From Heterorhizobium halophytocola (GTDB lineage Bacteria; Pseudomonadota; Alphaproteobacteria; Rhizobiales; Rhizobiaceae), in NCBI RefSeq assembly GCF_017873095.1, contig NZ_JAGGJU010000001.1, positions 372,001 through 436,000 on the forward strand: a stretch of 64,000 nt of DNA, in the 5' to 3' direction. Below the pieces are notes generated by a model that saw only the letters and a list, made by a program, of their open reading frames with translations, searched no databases and was not told the origin of the DNA. Below are positions 34,240 through 41,925 of the stretch, piece after piece (within the stretch, counting starts at the first letter, position 1; each line of letters opens with the position of its first letter). Position numbers and translations under genes: made by a program.

Positions 34240-34556
34240 CTCTTCGCTCCCGTCTCGATACCAGATGCTGCGAGCAGTTCCGCATCGGGCATCGGCTCTC
34301 CGGCCTTGTAGGTGAAATGGATCTTGTCGCTGACCGTGTCACGCGCCGCGTTGAAGAAGCGGCCACAGCCATGGATATGCCGCCAGCGCTCGAAGATCAG
34401 GCCCTTCGGATTTTCCCGCAGGAAGAAGAAGTCGGCGAATTCCGCGTCGGAAATCTCGGCGATATTCGTCGGCCGCGCGATATGGGCCTCACCGGAGCCG
34501 CGGAATTCGAGCTCCGAGCGGTCTTCCTCGCAATAGGGGCATCTGATCTGGAACAT
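34236..34556 (-). CDS. soxD: Sarcosine oxidase delta subunit
   Basis: 106 residues from ATG 34556. The zinc-binding pattern of SoxD is visible: Cys6 and Cys9 (IRCPYCEEDR), and His60 with Cys64 (HIHGCGRFF). The longer frame would overlap the upstream hydrolase and adds Arg/Cys-rich sequence without homology. It starts 4 bp after the hydrolase stop and overlaps soxA by 4 bp. Confidence 0.92.
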   Translation of the reverse strand: MFQIRCPYCEEDRSELEFRGSGEAHIARPTNIAEISDAEFADFFFLRENPKGLIFERWRHIHGCGRFFNAARDTVSDKIHFTYKAGEPMPDAELLAASGIETGAKR

Positions 34557-34560
34557 GAGC

Positions 34561-35400
34561 TTAGTGTCCCTCCACTTTGGGAAAGTCGTCCGGCAGCGAC
34601 GCCAGAAGGTGAAGCAGTGTGTCCGGTGCCTCGAGTTGCGGCATGTGGCCGACACCGGAGAGTGTAGAAAAGCCGGAACCCGGCAGTCTGGTAGCGAGCG
34701 TCCGGCCGCGATCGACCGGGATCCAGGGATCGTCCTCGCCCCAGATCACCGTCACGGGGCAGCGGATATCGCCAAAGCGGTCGGCGATCTCGTCGGTGTA
34801 GCGATCGTCGGCCTGGGCGAACTGGCTGTAGAAGCTTGCCTGCCCCTCCGCGCCCAGCCACGGGGCCACCAGGGCCGCAAGATCGTCACTGTCGAGATCA
34901 TTCACCAGCGCGCCCTTGATATAGGCTTCGACGACCGCCGCATGGATGTGCGGCGGCAGCCCGGTGAAGGCATCCCGATGGCGACCGACATGGTCGAAAA
35001 AAGCCGATCCCCAGGGACTCAGCGCCACCACATTCATCAGCAGCAGGCTGTCGAAGTCGCAGCCATGCAGCAGATGTGCGCGAAGCGTCACCGCCCCTCC
35101 GAAGTCGTGGGCACATACCAGCGGCGAGGCCAATCCCCAGACCGACAGCATTTCGGCAAACACCGCACCCTGCACATCGAGCGAGGTCGGCTGGCCGGCG
35201 GTCTTGTCGGACCGGCCGTAGCCCGGCATGTCGAACCAGTGGACTTTGTAAAACGGGCTGAGTGCCGGGATTACCCGGTGCCAGGAAAAGGACGACCAGG
35301 GCCAGCCATGCGCCAGCACCAGCGGCTGGCCGTCACCGGCCGAGCCCCAGGCTACACTGCCCGCGGCAGTTTGCGCCCTGTTGTCCACATTCCAGCTCAT
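34561..35400 (-). CDS. Alpha/beta hydrolase inserted in the sarcosine oxidase operon
   Basis: 279 residues with the epoxide hydrolase/dehalogenase-like pattern: oxyanion HGWPW (31-35), nucleophile Asp99 in CAHDFGGA, acid in WGEDDPW (about residue 216) and catalytic His252 in GVGHMPQ. An Asp rather than Ser nucleophile separates it from esterases. It lies 16 bp after soxB and 4 bp before soxD, so it is co-transcribed with an operon that is normally soxB-soxD-soxA-soxG. A role in releasing a sarcosine or glycine-betaine-derived compound is possible but only an inference. Confidence 0.85.
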   Translation of the reverse strand: MSWNVDNRAQTAAGSVAWGSAGDGQPLVLAHGWPWSSFSWHRVIPALSPFYKVHWFDMPGYGRSDKTAGQPTSLDVQGAVFAEMLSVWGLASPLVCAHDFGGAVTLRAHLLHGCDFDSLLLMNVVALSPWGSAFFDHVGRHRDAFTGLPPHIHAAVVEAYIKGALVNDLDSDDLAALVAPWLGAEGQASFYSQFAQADDRYTDEIADRFGDIRCPVTVIWGEDDPWIPVDRGRTLATRLPGSGFSTLSGVGHMPQLEAPDTLLHLLASLPDDFPKVEGH

Positions 35401-35416
35401 CGGTCAGCCCGTATCC

Positions 35417-36670
35417 TCAGTGCGCGACGGCGGCAGCCGCCGCCTCGTCGATCAGCCGACCGGTGTTGAAGCGTTCCAGCGTCAGACCCTGGGCCAGCTT
35501 GTGCGGCTCGCCGCGGGCGATCAGGTGGGCAAAGAGATTGGCCGAACCCGGCGTCGCCTTGAACCCGCCCGTACCCCAGCCGGCATTGACGAACAGGTTC
35601 TGCACAGGCGTCACGCTCTGGATCGCCGAGCGGTCCGGCGTGTTGTCGGTGATCCCGCCCCACTGGCGCATCATCTTGACGCGGCGGAACATCGGGAACA
35701 GCTCGCAGATCGCATCCAGCGTGTGGGTAATGATCTGGATGCCGCCGGTCTGCGAATAGGAGGTGTACTGGTCGGTGCCGGCACCGATCACCAGTTCGCC
35801 CTTGTCGGACTGCGAGATATAGGCATGCACGGTGTTCGACATGACGACACAGGGGAAGATTGGCTTCATCGGCTCCGACACCAGCGCCTGTAGCGGATTG
35901 GAATGCAGCGGCAGCTTGACGCCGGCCATCTCCATGATCACCGAATTGTGGCCCGAGGCCGAGACCCCGACTTTGCGCGCACCGATATAGCCCTTGGTCG
36001 TGTCGACGCCCGTCACCTCGCCGTTCGGTCCGCGGCGGATCGCCTTGACCTCGCAGTTCTGGATGATGTGCACGCCGCGATCGGAGGCCGCGCGGGCATA
36101 GCCCCAGGCGACCGCGTCGTGGCGGGCCGTGCCGCCGCGGCGCTGCAGCGCAGCCCCGTTGACCGGATAGCGGGCGGACGCCGAGATATCCAGCGGCCGG
36201 CAGAAGTCCTTCGCCTGCTCGGGCGTCAGCCATTCATTGTCGATGCCATAGAGATTGTTGGCATTGATGTGCCGCTTCATCGACTGCTTGTCGTGGATAT
36301 TGTGCGACAACATCATCACGCCGCGCGGCGAGTACATGACATTATAGTTGAGATCCTGGCTGAGGCCCTCCCAGAGCTTCAGCGAATGCTCGTAGATGTC
36401 CATGCTCTCTTCATAGAGATAGTTGGAGCGGATGATCGTGGTGTTGCGGCCGGTATTGCCGCCGCCGATCCAGCCCTTCTCGATCACCGCGACATTGGTG
36501 ATGCCGTGTTCCTTGGCGAGATAATAGGCGGCCCCCAGGCCGTGCCCGCCACCCCCGATGATGATGACGTCATAGGACGACCGTGGCTCGGGCGATGCCC
36601 ACTGCGCGCCCCAACCTTTGTGGGCTCGCAGTGCCTCGCGCGCGACGGCAAAAACCGAATATTTGCGCAT
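35417..36670 (-). CDS. soxB: Sarcosine oxidase beta subunit
   Basis: 417 residues. FAD-binding GGGGHGLGAA lies at 39-48 after DVIIIGG; EKGWIGGGNTGRNTT is the region of covalent flavin attachment and substrate access in this family. It carries the sarcosine-oxidising active site. First gene of the operon. It ends EAAAAAVAH and lies 16 bp from the hydrolase. Confidence 0.95.
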   Translation of the reverse strand: MRKYSVFAVAREALRAHKGWGAQWASPEPRSSYDVIIIGGGGHGLGAAYYLAKEHGITNVAVIEKGWIGGGNTGRNTTIIRSNYLYEESMDIYEHSLKLWEGLSQDLNYNVMYSPRGVMMLSHNIHDKQSMKRHINANNLYGIDNEWLTPEQAKDFCRPLDISASARYPVNGAALQRRGGTARHDAVAWGYARAASDRGVHIIQNCEVKAIRRGPNGEVTGVDTTKGYIGARKVGVSASGHNSVIMEMAGVKLPLHSNPLQALVSEPMKPIFPCVVMSNTVHAYISQSDKGELVIGAGTDQYTSYSQTGGIQIITHTLDAICELFPMFRRVKMMRQWGGITDNTPDRSAIQSVTPVQNLFVNAGWGTGGFKATPGSANLFAHLIARGEPHKLAQGLTLERFNTGRLIDEAAAAAVAH

Positions 36671-36977
36671 TAGCCTGACAACTCCTCATGTTCCGGCACT
36701 TGGGTATGGTTTAAGCAGTCGCAAATCAAGCACTGCGGCGAAGTCTCTTTTGCGACGCATTTTGCGCCGTGTTTCGACACGCCCCGGATTTATGCCGCAG
36801 CCATGCATTTTTTCCCGCCACACGCACTGGCGCATATGGACTTTGCCGGGATGTTCTGCTATCCCGCGTGCCAAATCGCCTGGCCTCATGGCCTTGCGAG
36901 TGGAATCTCTGCTTTCCGCTGAACCGATCAAGTCTGCGGATACCAACTCGAACAAACCAAAGGAACGGGATTAAGAC
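36671..36977. other. Intergenic region between soxB and rpsU
   Basis: 307 bp separating two divergent genes. No further gene, repeat or known RNA element was recognised. It must hold the soxB promoter (minus) and the rpsU promoter (plus), but no convincing -35/-10 pair could be fixed by eye. Confidence 0.4.
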
Positions 36978-37205
36978 GTGCAGGTACTTGTCCGCGACAA
37001 CAACGTTGATCAGGCGCTCCGCGCTCTCAAGAAGAAGATGCAGCGCGAAGGCATCTTCCGCGAAATGAAGATGCGCGACTATTATGAGAAGCCTTCTGAA
37101 AAGCGTGCACGCGAAAAGGCTGAGGCCGTTCGTCGGGTCCGCAAGCTGGCTCGCAAGCGCGCCCAGCGCGAAAGTGGCGTCGGCACGGTTGCCCGCGCAC
37201 GTTAA
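36978..37205 (+). CDS. rpsU: 30S ribosomal protein S21
   Basis: 75 residues from a GTG start, preceded by a GGGA element. Typical S21: [20 protein letters not shown] followed by a basic helix and a C-terminal Arg/Lys-rich tail. Binds near the 3' end of 16S rRNA in the small subunit. Followed by its own terminator. Confidence 0.97.
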   Translation: MQVLVRDNNVDQALRALKKKMQREGIFREMKMRDYYEKPSEKRAREKAEAVRRVRKLARKRAQRESGVGTVARAR

Positions 37206-37235
37206 TTGCCGTCTTTTAGACGTTTTCCGATGATC

Positions 37236-37270
37236 AAAGGGCGGATGCGACTGTTCGCACCGCCCTTTTT
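37236..37270 (+). terminator. Rho-independent terminator of rpsU
   Basis: The stem GGGCGG plus TGCGA, a 4-nt loop, then TCGCA plus CCGCCC (one bulged A) is followed by TTTTT, 31 bp after the rpsU stop codon. Confidence 0.85.
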
Positions 37271-37331
37271 CAATGCCTCAAGAGAGATATGCCACTTGGC
37301 CCCCAGTCACAGGACGGAGAGCGCGCATTCC

Positions 37332-38201
37332 ATGGGTTTGAATATGCTGACCTCGTTGACCGAAGCCCGCCGCGCAGACACCACGCGCAGATACCCCCTC
37401 CCCTTGCTGGCAGCGGCACTGGCCGCCACCGTCGCCCTTGCCGGGTGCCAGTCGACCCAGAGCAACGACCTCATCCGCATCGACACCGCCCAGGGCTCCA
37501 AGGAGAACATCTCCTCGCTGACCGGCGTGATCGAGGCCAATCCGAGCGACCCTGAAGGCTATAACGTCCGCGGCTCGGCCTATGGCCGTGCAGGCGAGTT
37601 TTCCAGAGCGGTCGACGACTTCAATACCGCCTTGCAGCTGAACCCGCGCTTCTACCAGGCCTATGCCAACCGCGCGCTGGTCTACCGCAACATGGGCAAG
37701 CAGGTCGAAGCGGCCAACGACTACAATGCGGCGCTGAAGATCAATCCGAACTATGACGCCGCCTATATCGGCCGCGGTAATCTCTACCGCCAGGCCGGAC
37801 GGACCGACGAGGCCTTCCGCGATTTCGACCGCGCGATCCAGCTCAACACGACGGACGGGCGCGCCTATCACAATCGCGGGCTGATCTATCAGCTGCGTGG
37901 CCAGCACGCCAAGGCGATCGAGGACTTCTCCAAGGCGATCTCGCTCGCACCCAGCTCGCCGGCGCCCTATAACGGCCGCGGCGTCTCGTATGTCGCGCTG
38001 AACCAGGACGACAACGCCTTCGCCGATTTCAACCACGCGATCGAACTCGATCCGAAGATTGCCGAATCCTGGGCCAACCAGGCGCTGATCTATGAGCGCC
38101 GGGGCGACAAGGCCAAGGCATCGAAGTCCTATCGCCACGCCCTCGGCCTCGACCCGAAATACGGCCCGGCGCAGCAGGGTCTGGCCCGCCTCGGCAGCTG
38201 A
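37332..38201 (+). CDS. TPR-repeat lipoprotein
   Basis: 289 residues from ATG 37332 (ATG 37344 is an alternative). The N-terminus has a lipoprotein signal with the lipobox LAGC ending at Cys39, so the mature protein should be membrane-anchored in the periplasm. About six tetratricopeptide repeats fill the rest, with the NPRFYQAYANRALVYRNMG pattern repeated at 34-residue spacing. TPRs mediate protein contacts; NlpI-like scaffold roles are possible. Found after rpsU, but separated by a terminator. Confidence 0.85.
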   Translation: MGLNMLTSLTEARRADTTRRYPLPLLAAALAATVALAGCQSTQSNDLIRIDTAQGSKENISSLTGVIEANPSDPEGYNVRGSAYGRAGEFSRAVDDFNTALQLNPRFYQAYANRALVYRNMGKQVEAANDYNAALKINPNYDAAYIGRGNLYRQAGRTDEAFRDFDRAIQLNTTDGRAYHNRGLIYQLRGQHAKAIEDFSKAISLAPSSPAPYNGRGVSYVALNQDDNAFADFNHAIELDPKIAESWANQALIYERRGDKAKASKSYRHALGLDPKYGPAQQGLARLGS

Positions 38202-38229
38202 GCTCGCGGCAAAGCCTGTCGCTGAAAGA

Positions 38230-38253
38230 CAAACGGCCCGCGCAAGCGGGCCG
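38230..38253 (-). terminator. Terminator downstream of the cytochrome oxidase subunit IV gene
   Basis: An 8-bp perfect stem (38234-38241, 38246-38253) with GCAA loop; in the minus direction it is followed by TTTGTCTTT. It lies between convergent genes and suits the minus-strand gene. Confidence 0.6.
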
Positions 38254-38286
38254 AACTGTATGGAGCCTATGGTGAAGCGGTTGGGC

Positions 38287-38511
38287 TCAGCGCAGCATGA
38301 AAACGCCGATCACCGAGAACACGATGAAGGCGGCGACGCCACCGATCGCTCCACCGGCCGTGAAAAAGCCCGCAGCCATGCCGATCATCAGAGCGACCAG
38401 AATGGCCGTGCCGTATTTGGCAGCGGCGATGAACTGGTTATAGGTGCGCTCATGCTCCGCATAGTCCATTTGCGCACCGGTTTCGACCGGACCCGTGTGA
38501 TGTTCGCTCAT
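38287..38511 (-). CDS. aa3-type cytochrome c oxidase subunit IV
   Basis: 74 residues with one membrane helix (about 32-72). The conserved MDYAEHERTYNQFIAAAKYG stretch before the helix is characteristic of the small bacterial subunit IV of aa3 oxidases. The oxidase core genes are not in this window. Monocistronic and convergent with the TPR lipoprotein gene. Confidence 0.85.
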   Translation of the reverse strand: MSEHHTGPVETGAQMDYAEHERTYNQFIAAAKYGTAILVALMIGMAAGFFTAGGAIGGVAAFIVFSVIGVFMLR

Positions 38512-38688
38512 GCCTGCTCTCCCCTAGACGCGGACGACTGATCTCGCCCTGGCCAACCTCCTGAAGACGCCGGTATTCCCAAGCGTCCCTTGCCTTCCCA
38601 GATACACAAATCGACGCCGTAGCGCAATTGTCCTCGCTATCACCAGCGCCGGACGAGACCGAAGCCGTCAGAGAGAATGACCGATCGC

Positions 38689-40992
38689 TCAGGCGACATG
38701 GATGCCGCGCACGCCGTACTTGCGGCGCGCCTGTTCCACCAGATCCGCGATCCTGTCGCCCTGTATCGGCGTCGAATAGACGAAACCCTGCACGAAATCG
38801 GCGCATTTGTGCTTGTTGACCAGAGCCAGCTGATCCTCAGTCTCTATGCCCTCGACGACGATTTCAAGGCCGAGCCGGCGCGTCAGCTGGACGATCCCCT
38901 GCAGCAATTGCAGCCGGCGCGGCTGGTTGGCGATGTCGAGCACGAAGGAGCGGTCGATCTTGACGACTTGTGCCGGCAGCCTGTCGAGGTAGCTGAGGCT
39001 GGAAAAGCCGGTGCCGAAATCGTCGATGGCAATGGTGAGGCCATCTTCCTGAAGCCGGTCGAGCACGGCACGGGCCGTCGCGATCTCCTCCATCAGGCTG
39101 GTTTCGGTGATCTCGACGTGCAGCCTGGAGGCCGAAAGCCCGCTCGATGCAAGCGCGTTGCGGATGACCTCGACGATCCGCTCGTCGCGCAGGTCCTGGC
39201 TGGACAGGTTGACCGAGACCGACACCGGCTCCGGCCATGTCATGCAATCGCGGCAGGCCTGCTCCATCACGACGCGGGTGACGTCGCTGATGATGCCGAT
39301 CTCCTCGGCAATCGGAATGAAGATATTGGGCGCAATATGGCCCTTGACCGGGTGATGCCAGCGCGCCAGCGCCTCGCAACGATCGATCCGCGTGCCGTCG
39401 GCGGTATAGACAGGCTGGTAGACGATCGTCAGGGCACCCTCAGCCACGGCCTGACGCAGATCATCCTCCAGTCGCTGGCGCTCGACATAGCGGGCATCGA
39501 TGTCGCAGGTGAACATGGTCAGGCTGTTGCCGCCCCGCGCCTTGGATTCAAACAGCGCCAGATCCAGCCGACGCCGCCATTCCTGCTGGAGCAGACGGTC
39601 ATCGTCTTCCGCCCCGACAAGGCCGCCCGCGCTGAATTTGACCCGCACCATGCTGCCCGGCAGATCGTAGTCCTGGCCAAGCGCCACGCGCAGGTCTTCC
39701 ATCCTCGCGGTCAGGCCGTCCGCTCCACCGGGATCGAGCAGGAAGACGACGAACTGGTCGCCGACCAGCCGCGCGACGGGTGCGGACGGCAGCACCGACT
39801 TCAATCGCCGGGCAATCGCAATCAGCAGCTCGTCGCCGGTCAGATGTCCCTTCAGATCGTTGACATGGCGGAAGCCATCGACATCGAGGAGCATCAGTCC
39901 GGCCGCAGCCTCTCCGTCCGGATCTCCCATCCGATCGCCGACAAGCTCGATGAAATGGTCCCGCAGCGGCAGACCCGTCAGACTGTCATAGCGCACCATG
40001 TCGAGCACCCGGCGCTCGGCCGTAATGCGTGCGGTGACATCCTCGAAGATCAGCACGACGCCGCCTTCCGGGCGCCGGTTTGCCGAAAACTCGAGAATCA
40101 GCTCGTCGGAAATGTGCATCTGCACCCGATCCTGCGCACCACCGCCGAGGCTGCGAATCTGATCCAGCAGCACGTGCGACAGCGGCTCGGGGCCGGCGGC
40201 GTCGCGCGCACCGAATTCGAGCGCGACTTCCAGCGCGCAGCCTTGCAGCCGGTTGCGGTCGCCAAGGCGCAGCAGATGGCAGGCCTTGCGGTTGATCACC
40301 TGGATCCGGCTGTCCGGGTCCAGCATGATCAGCCCATGGGTCATGTTGTTCAGGGCCGTGTCGAAGCTGTCGACCATCTTCTTCATCTGGCGCGAAGCGA
40401 TGACGTTTTCCGCCAGGAAGTCCCGCGCCGCCGCGGCCATCAACCGCGTGGTCAGAATGAAGGGCAGAAGCAGCAGGGACAGAAGGATCATATAGAGGTC
40501 ACCGCTGCCCAGGGCGCCGACGATGATGGGCAGACAGCAGGCGAGGCATTGCAGGTCGACGGCGCGCTCAGAGCCGTAATTGCGCCCGACGATCGAGACC
40601 ATAGATGCGAGCGTGACGGAGATGCAGGCCAGCTCGACGAAACTGTCGGCATAACCATAGACCGCATAGCCGCAGCCGATGCCGAGCGTCGCCGCGGTCA
40701 ACGTGGCCCCGACGAGATAGCGACGCTCCCAGCGCCATGCATCGGCAGCAGTCGAGGCGGGTTTGTCGGCTCGACCGAAGCGCAGAAACACCTGCGCCCG
40801 GTAGAGGAAGATCGCCAGGATGGCGAAGCAGAGCGCGATGAAGAAGGGATCGGCGGTCTTGTGAAAGACGACCAGGTACACAAAGACATGCACCAGAACG
40901 CCGGTCAGCAGCGTCGCCCGGTTCGCAAACAGCGAACCCACAAGCGACTGGCGAACCTCCGGCGGCAATGCGTGATCGCTCCAGACCTTCAT
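38689..40992 (-). CDS. Membrane PAS-GGDEF-EAL protein (probable c-di-GMP phosphodiesterase)
   Basis: 767 residues from ATG 40992, preceded by AGGGAGG. Residues about 20-185 contain five or six membrane helices, followed by a PAS-like sensor (about 200-320), a GGDEF domain and a C-terminal EAL domain (about 520-760). The GGDEF signature is replaced by VGDQF (about 405-409), so cyclase activity is unlikely. The EAL site looks complete: CEALARW, EITET, DDFGTGFSSLSYL, VKIDRSF and VVEGIE. Probably degrades c-di-GMP, lowering attachment and exopolysaccharide. Confidence 0.9.
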   Translation of the reverse strand: MKVWSDHALPPEVRQSLVGSLFANRATLLTGVLVHVFVYLVVFHKTADPFFIALCFAILAIFLYRAQVFLRFGRADKPASTAADAWRWERRYLVGATLTAATLGIGCGYAVYGYADSFVELACISVTLASMVSIVGRNYGSERAVDLQCLACCLPIIVGALGSGDLYMILLSLLLLPFILTTRLMAAAARDFLAENVIASRQMKKMVDSFDTALNNMTHGLIMLDPDSRIQVINRKACHLLRLGDRNRLQGCALEVALEFGARDAAGPEPLSHVLLDQIRSLGGGAQDRVQMHISDELILEFSANRRPEGGVVLIFEDVTARITAERRVLDMVRYDSLTGLPLRDHFIELVGDRMGDPDGEAAAGLMLLDVDGFRHVNDLKGHLTGDELLIAIARRLKSVLPSAPVARLVGDQFVVFLLDPGGADGLTARMEDLRVALGQDYDLPGSMVRVKFSAGGLVGAEDDDRLLQQEWRRRLDLALFESKARGGNSLTMFTCDIDARYVERQRLEDDLRQAVAEGALTIVYQPVYTADGTRIDRCEALARWHHPVKGHIAPNIFIPIAEEIGIISDVTRVVMEQACRDCMTWPEPVSVSVNLSSQDLRDERIVEVIRNALASSGLSASRLHVEITETSLMEEIATARAVLDRLQEDGLTIAIDDFGTGFSSLSYLDRLPAQVVKIDRSFVLDIANQPRRLQLLQGIVQLTRRLGLEIVVEGIETEDQLALVNKHKCADFVQGFVYSTPIQGDRIADLVEQARRKYGVRGIHVA

Positions 40993-41366
40993 TGGTAGCC
41001 TCCCTGGGCCTGGAAAACGGAGAAGCGAACGAAACACATGCACAGGCGAAGTTAGTCCAGACTGAAATATAGCGCGGTTTAAAAGAACATCTGCAAGCAA
41101 AAGTGGAATATCCCTGCACCAGATCAACTGGGCAAGCAAAGGAAAGCTGGCGGGATCGTTAACCGGAGCCTAATCTCCAGGTTGCACTGCGCGCGACCGC
41201 ACGCAAGCACTTGCTTTGCCATCACGAGCGACAGCTGCGCGCGAAAATCTGCTCAGGTGACTAATCGCTGCAGTGCATCCTCCAAAACCCCTTAAAACCC
41301 GTATGTCTGGCGGTTGCGCGGGGCACATCCATGTTCTATTGAGCGACGGGAAAAGGGAGAGCGCTC
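40993..41366. other. Intergenic region between the EAL protein and the TRAP permease genes
   Basis: 374 bp of divergent promoter space with no supportable gene. TTAACCGGAGCCTAA near 41159-41173 is one base off the CtrA pattern TTAA-N7-TTAA. An RBS (AAGGGAGAG) sits just before the TRAP start. No structured RNA was recognised. Confidence 0.3.
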
Positions 41367-41924
41367 ATGCGACTGTTGTTAATGGTGAGCCGGGTGATCG
41401 ACACGATCAACGGCACGATCGGCAGATCGGTATCCTGGCTTCTGCTGGCGGCCGTTCTGGTCAGCGCCGGCAATGCGATCGTGCGCAAGATGTTCGACAT
41501 CTCCTCCAACGCCTGGCTCGAACTGCAGTGGTATCTCTACGGCACGGTCTTCATGCTGGCTGCCGCCTATGCCCTGCTCCAGAACGAGCATATCCGCATC
41601 GACGTCGTCTCCGCCCACTGGTCCAAGCGCACCCGCGACTGGATCGACCTTGTCCTGCACATCATCTTCCTGGTGCCCTTCGCCTTCCTGATGGTCTGGC
41701 TCGCCTGGCCCTGGTTCTGGCTGTCCTTCCGCAGCGGCGAAATGTCGACCAATGCAGGGGGGCTGATCATCTGGCCGGCCAAGGCCATGGTGCTGATCGG
41801 CTTCATCCTGCTCTCCGCCCAGGCGATTTCCGAAATCATCAAGCGCGCCGCCATCATCGCCGGCCGCATCGAGGATCCGGAAGGCAACCAGCCGCACGCT
41901 TCGGTCGAGAAGGAACTCGTCTGA
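41367..41924 (+). CDS. TRAP transporter small permease (DctQ family)
   Basis: 185 residues with four membrane segments (about 15-35, 50-75, 90-120, 130-155). The DctQ pattern WLELQWYLYGTVFMLAAAYALLQNEHIRIDV is clear. It pairs with the large permease, whose ATG follows one base after this gene's stop. Upstream AAGGGAGAG supports the start. Imports an organic acid with the Na+ gradient, using the TakP-like binding protein encoded convergently at 44-45 kb. Confidence 0.92.
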   Translation: MRLLLMVSRVIDTINGTIGRSVSWLLLAAVLVSAGNAIVRKMFDISSNAWLELQWYLYGTVFMLAAAYALLQNEHIRIDVVSAHWSKRTRDWIDLVLHIIFLVPFAFLMVWLAWPWFWLSFRSGEMSTNAGGLIIWPAKAMVLIGFILLSAQAISEIIKRAAIIAGRIEDPEGNQPHASVEKELV

Positions 41925-41925
41925 C

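Noticed and set aside
38677..40998. Long plus-strand open frame (over 700 codons) opposite the EAL protein
   Set aside because: It mirrors a clearly coding minus-strand gene; high GC third positions suppress stops on the opposite strand. No domain or start context supports it.
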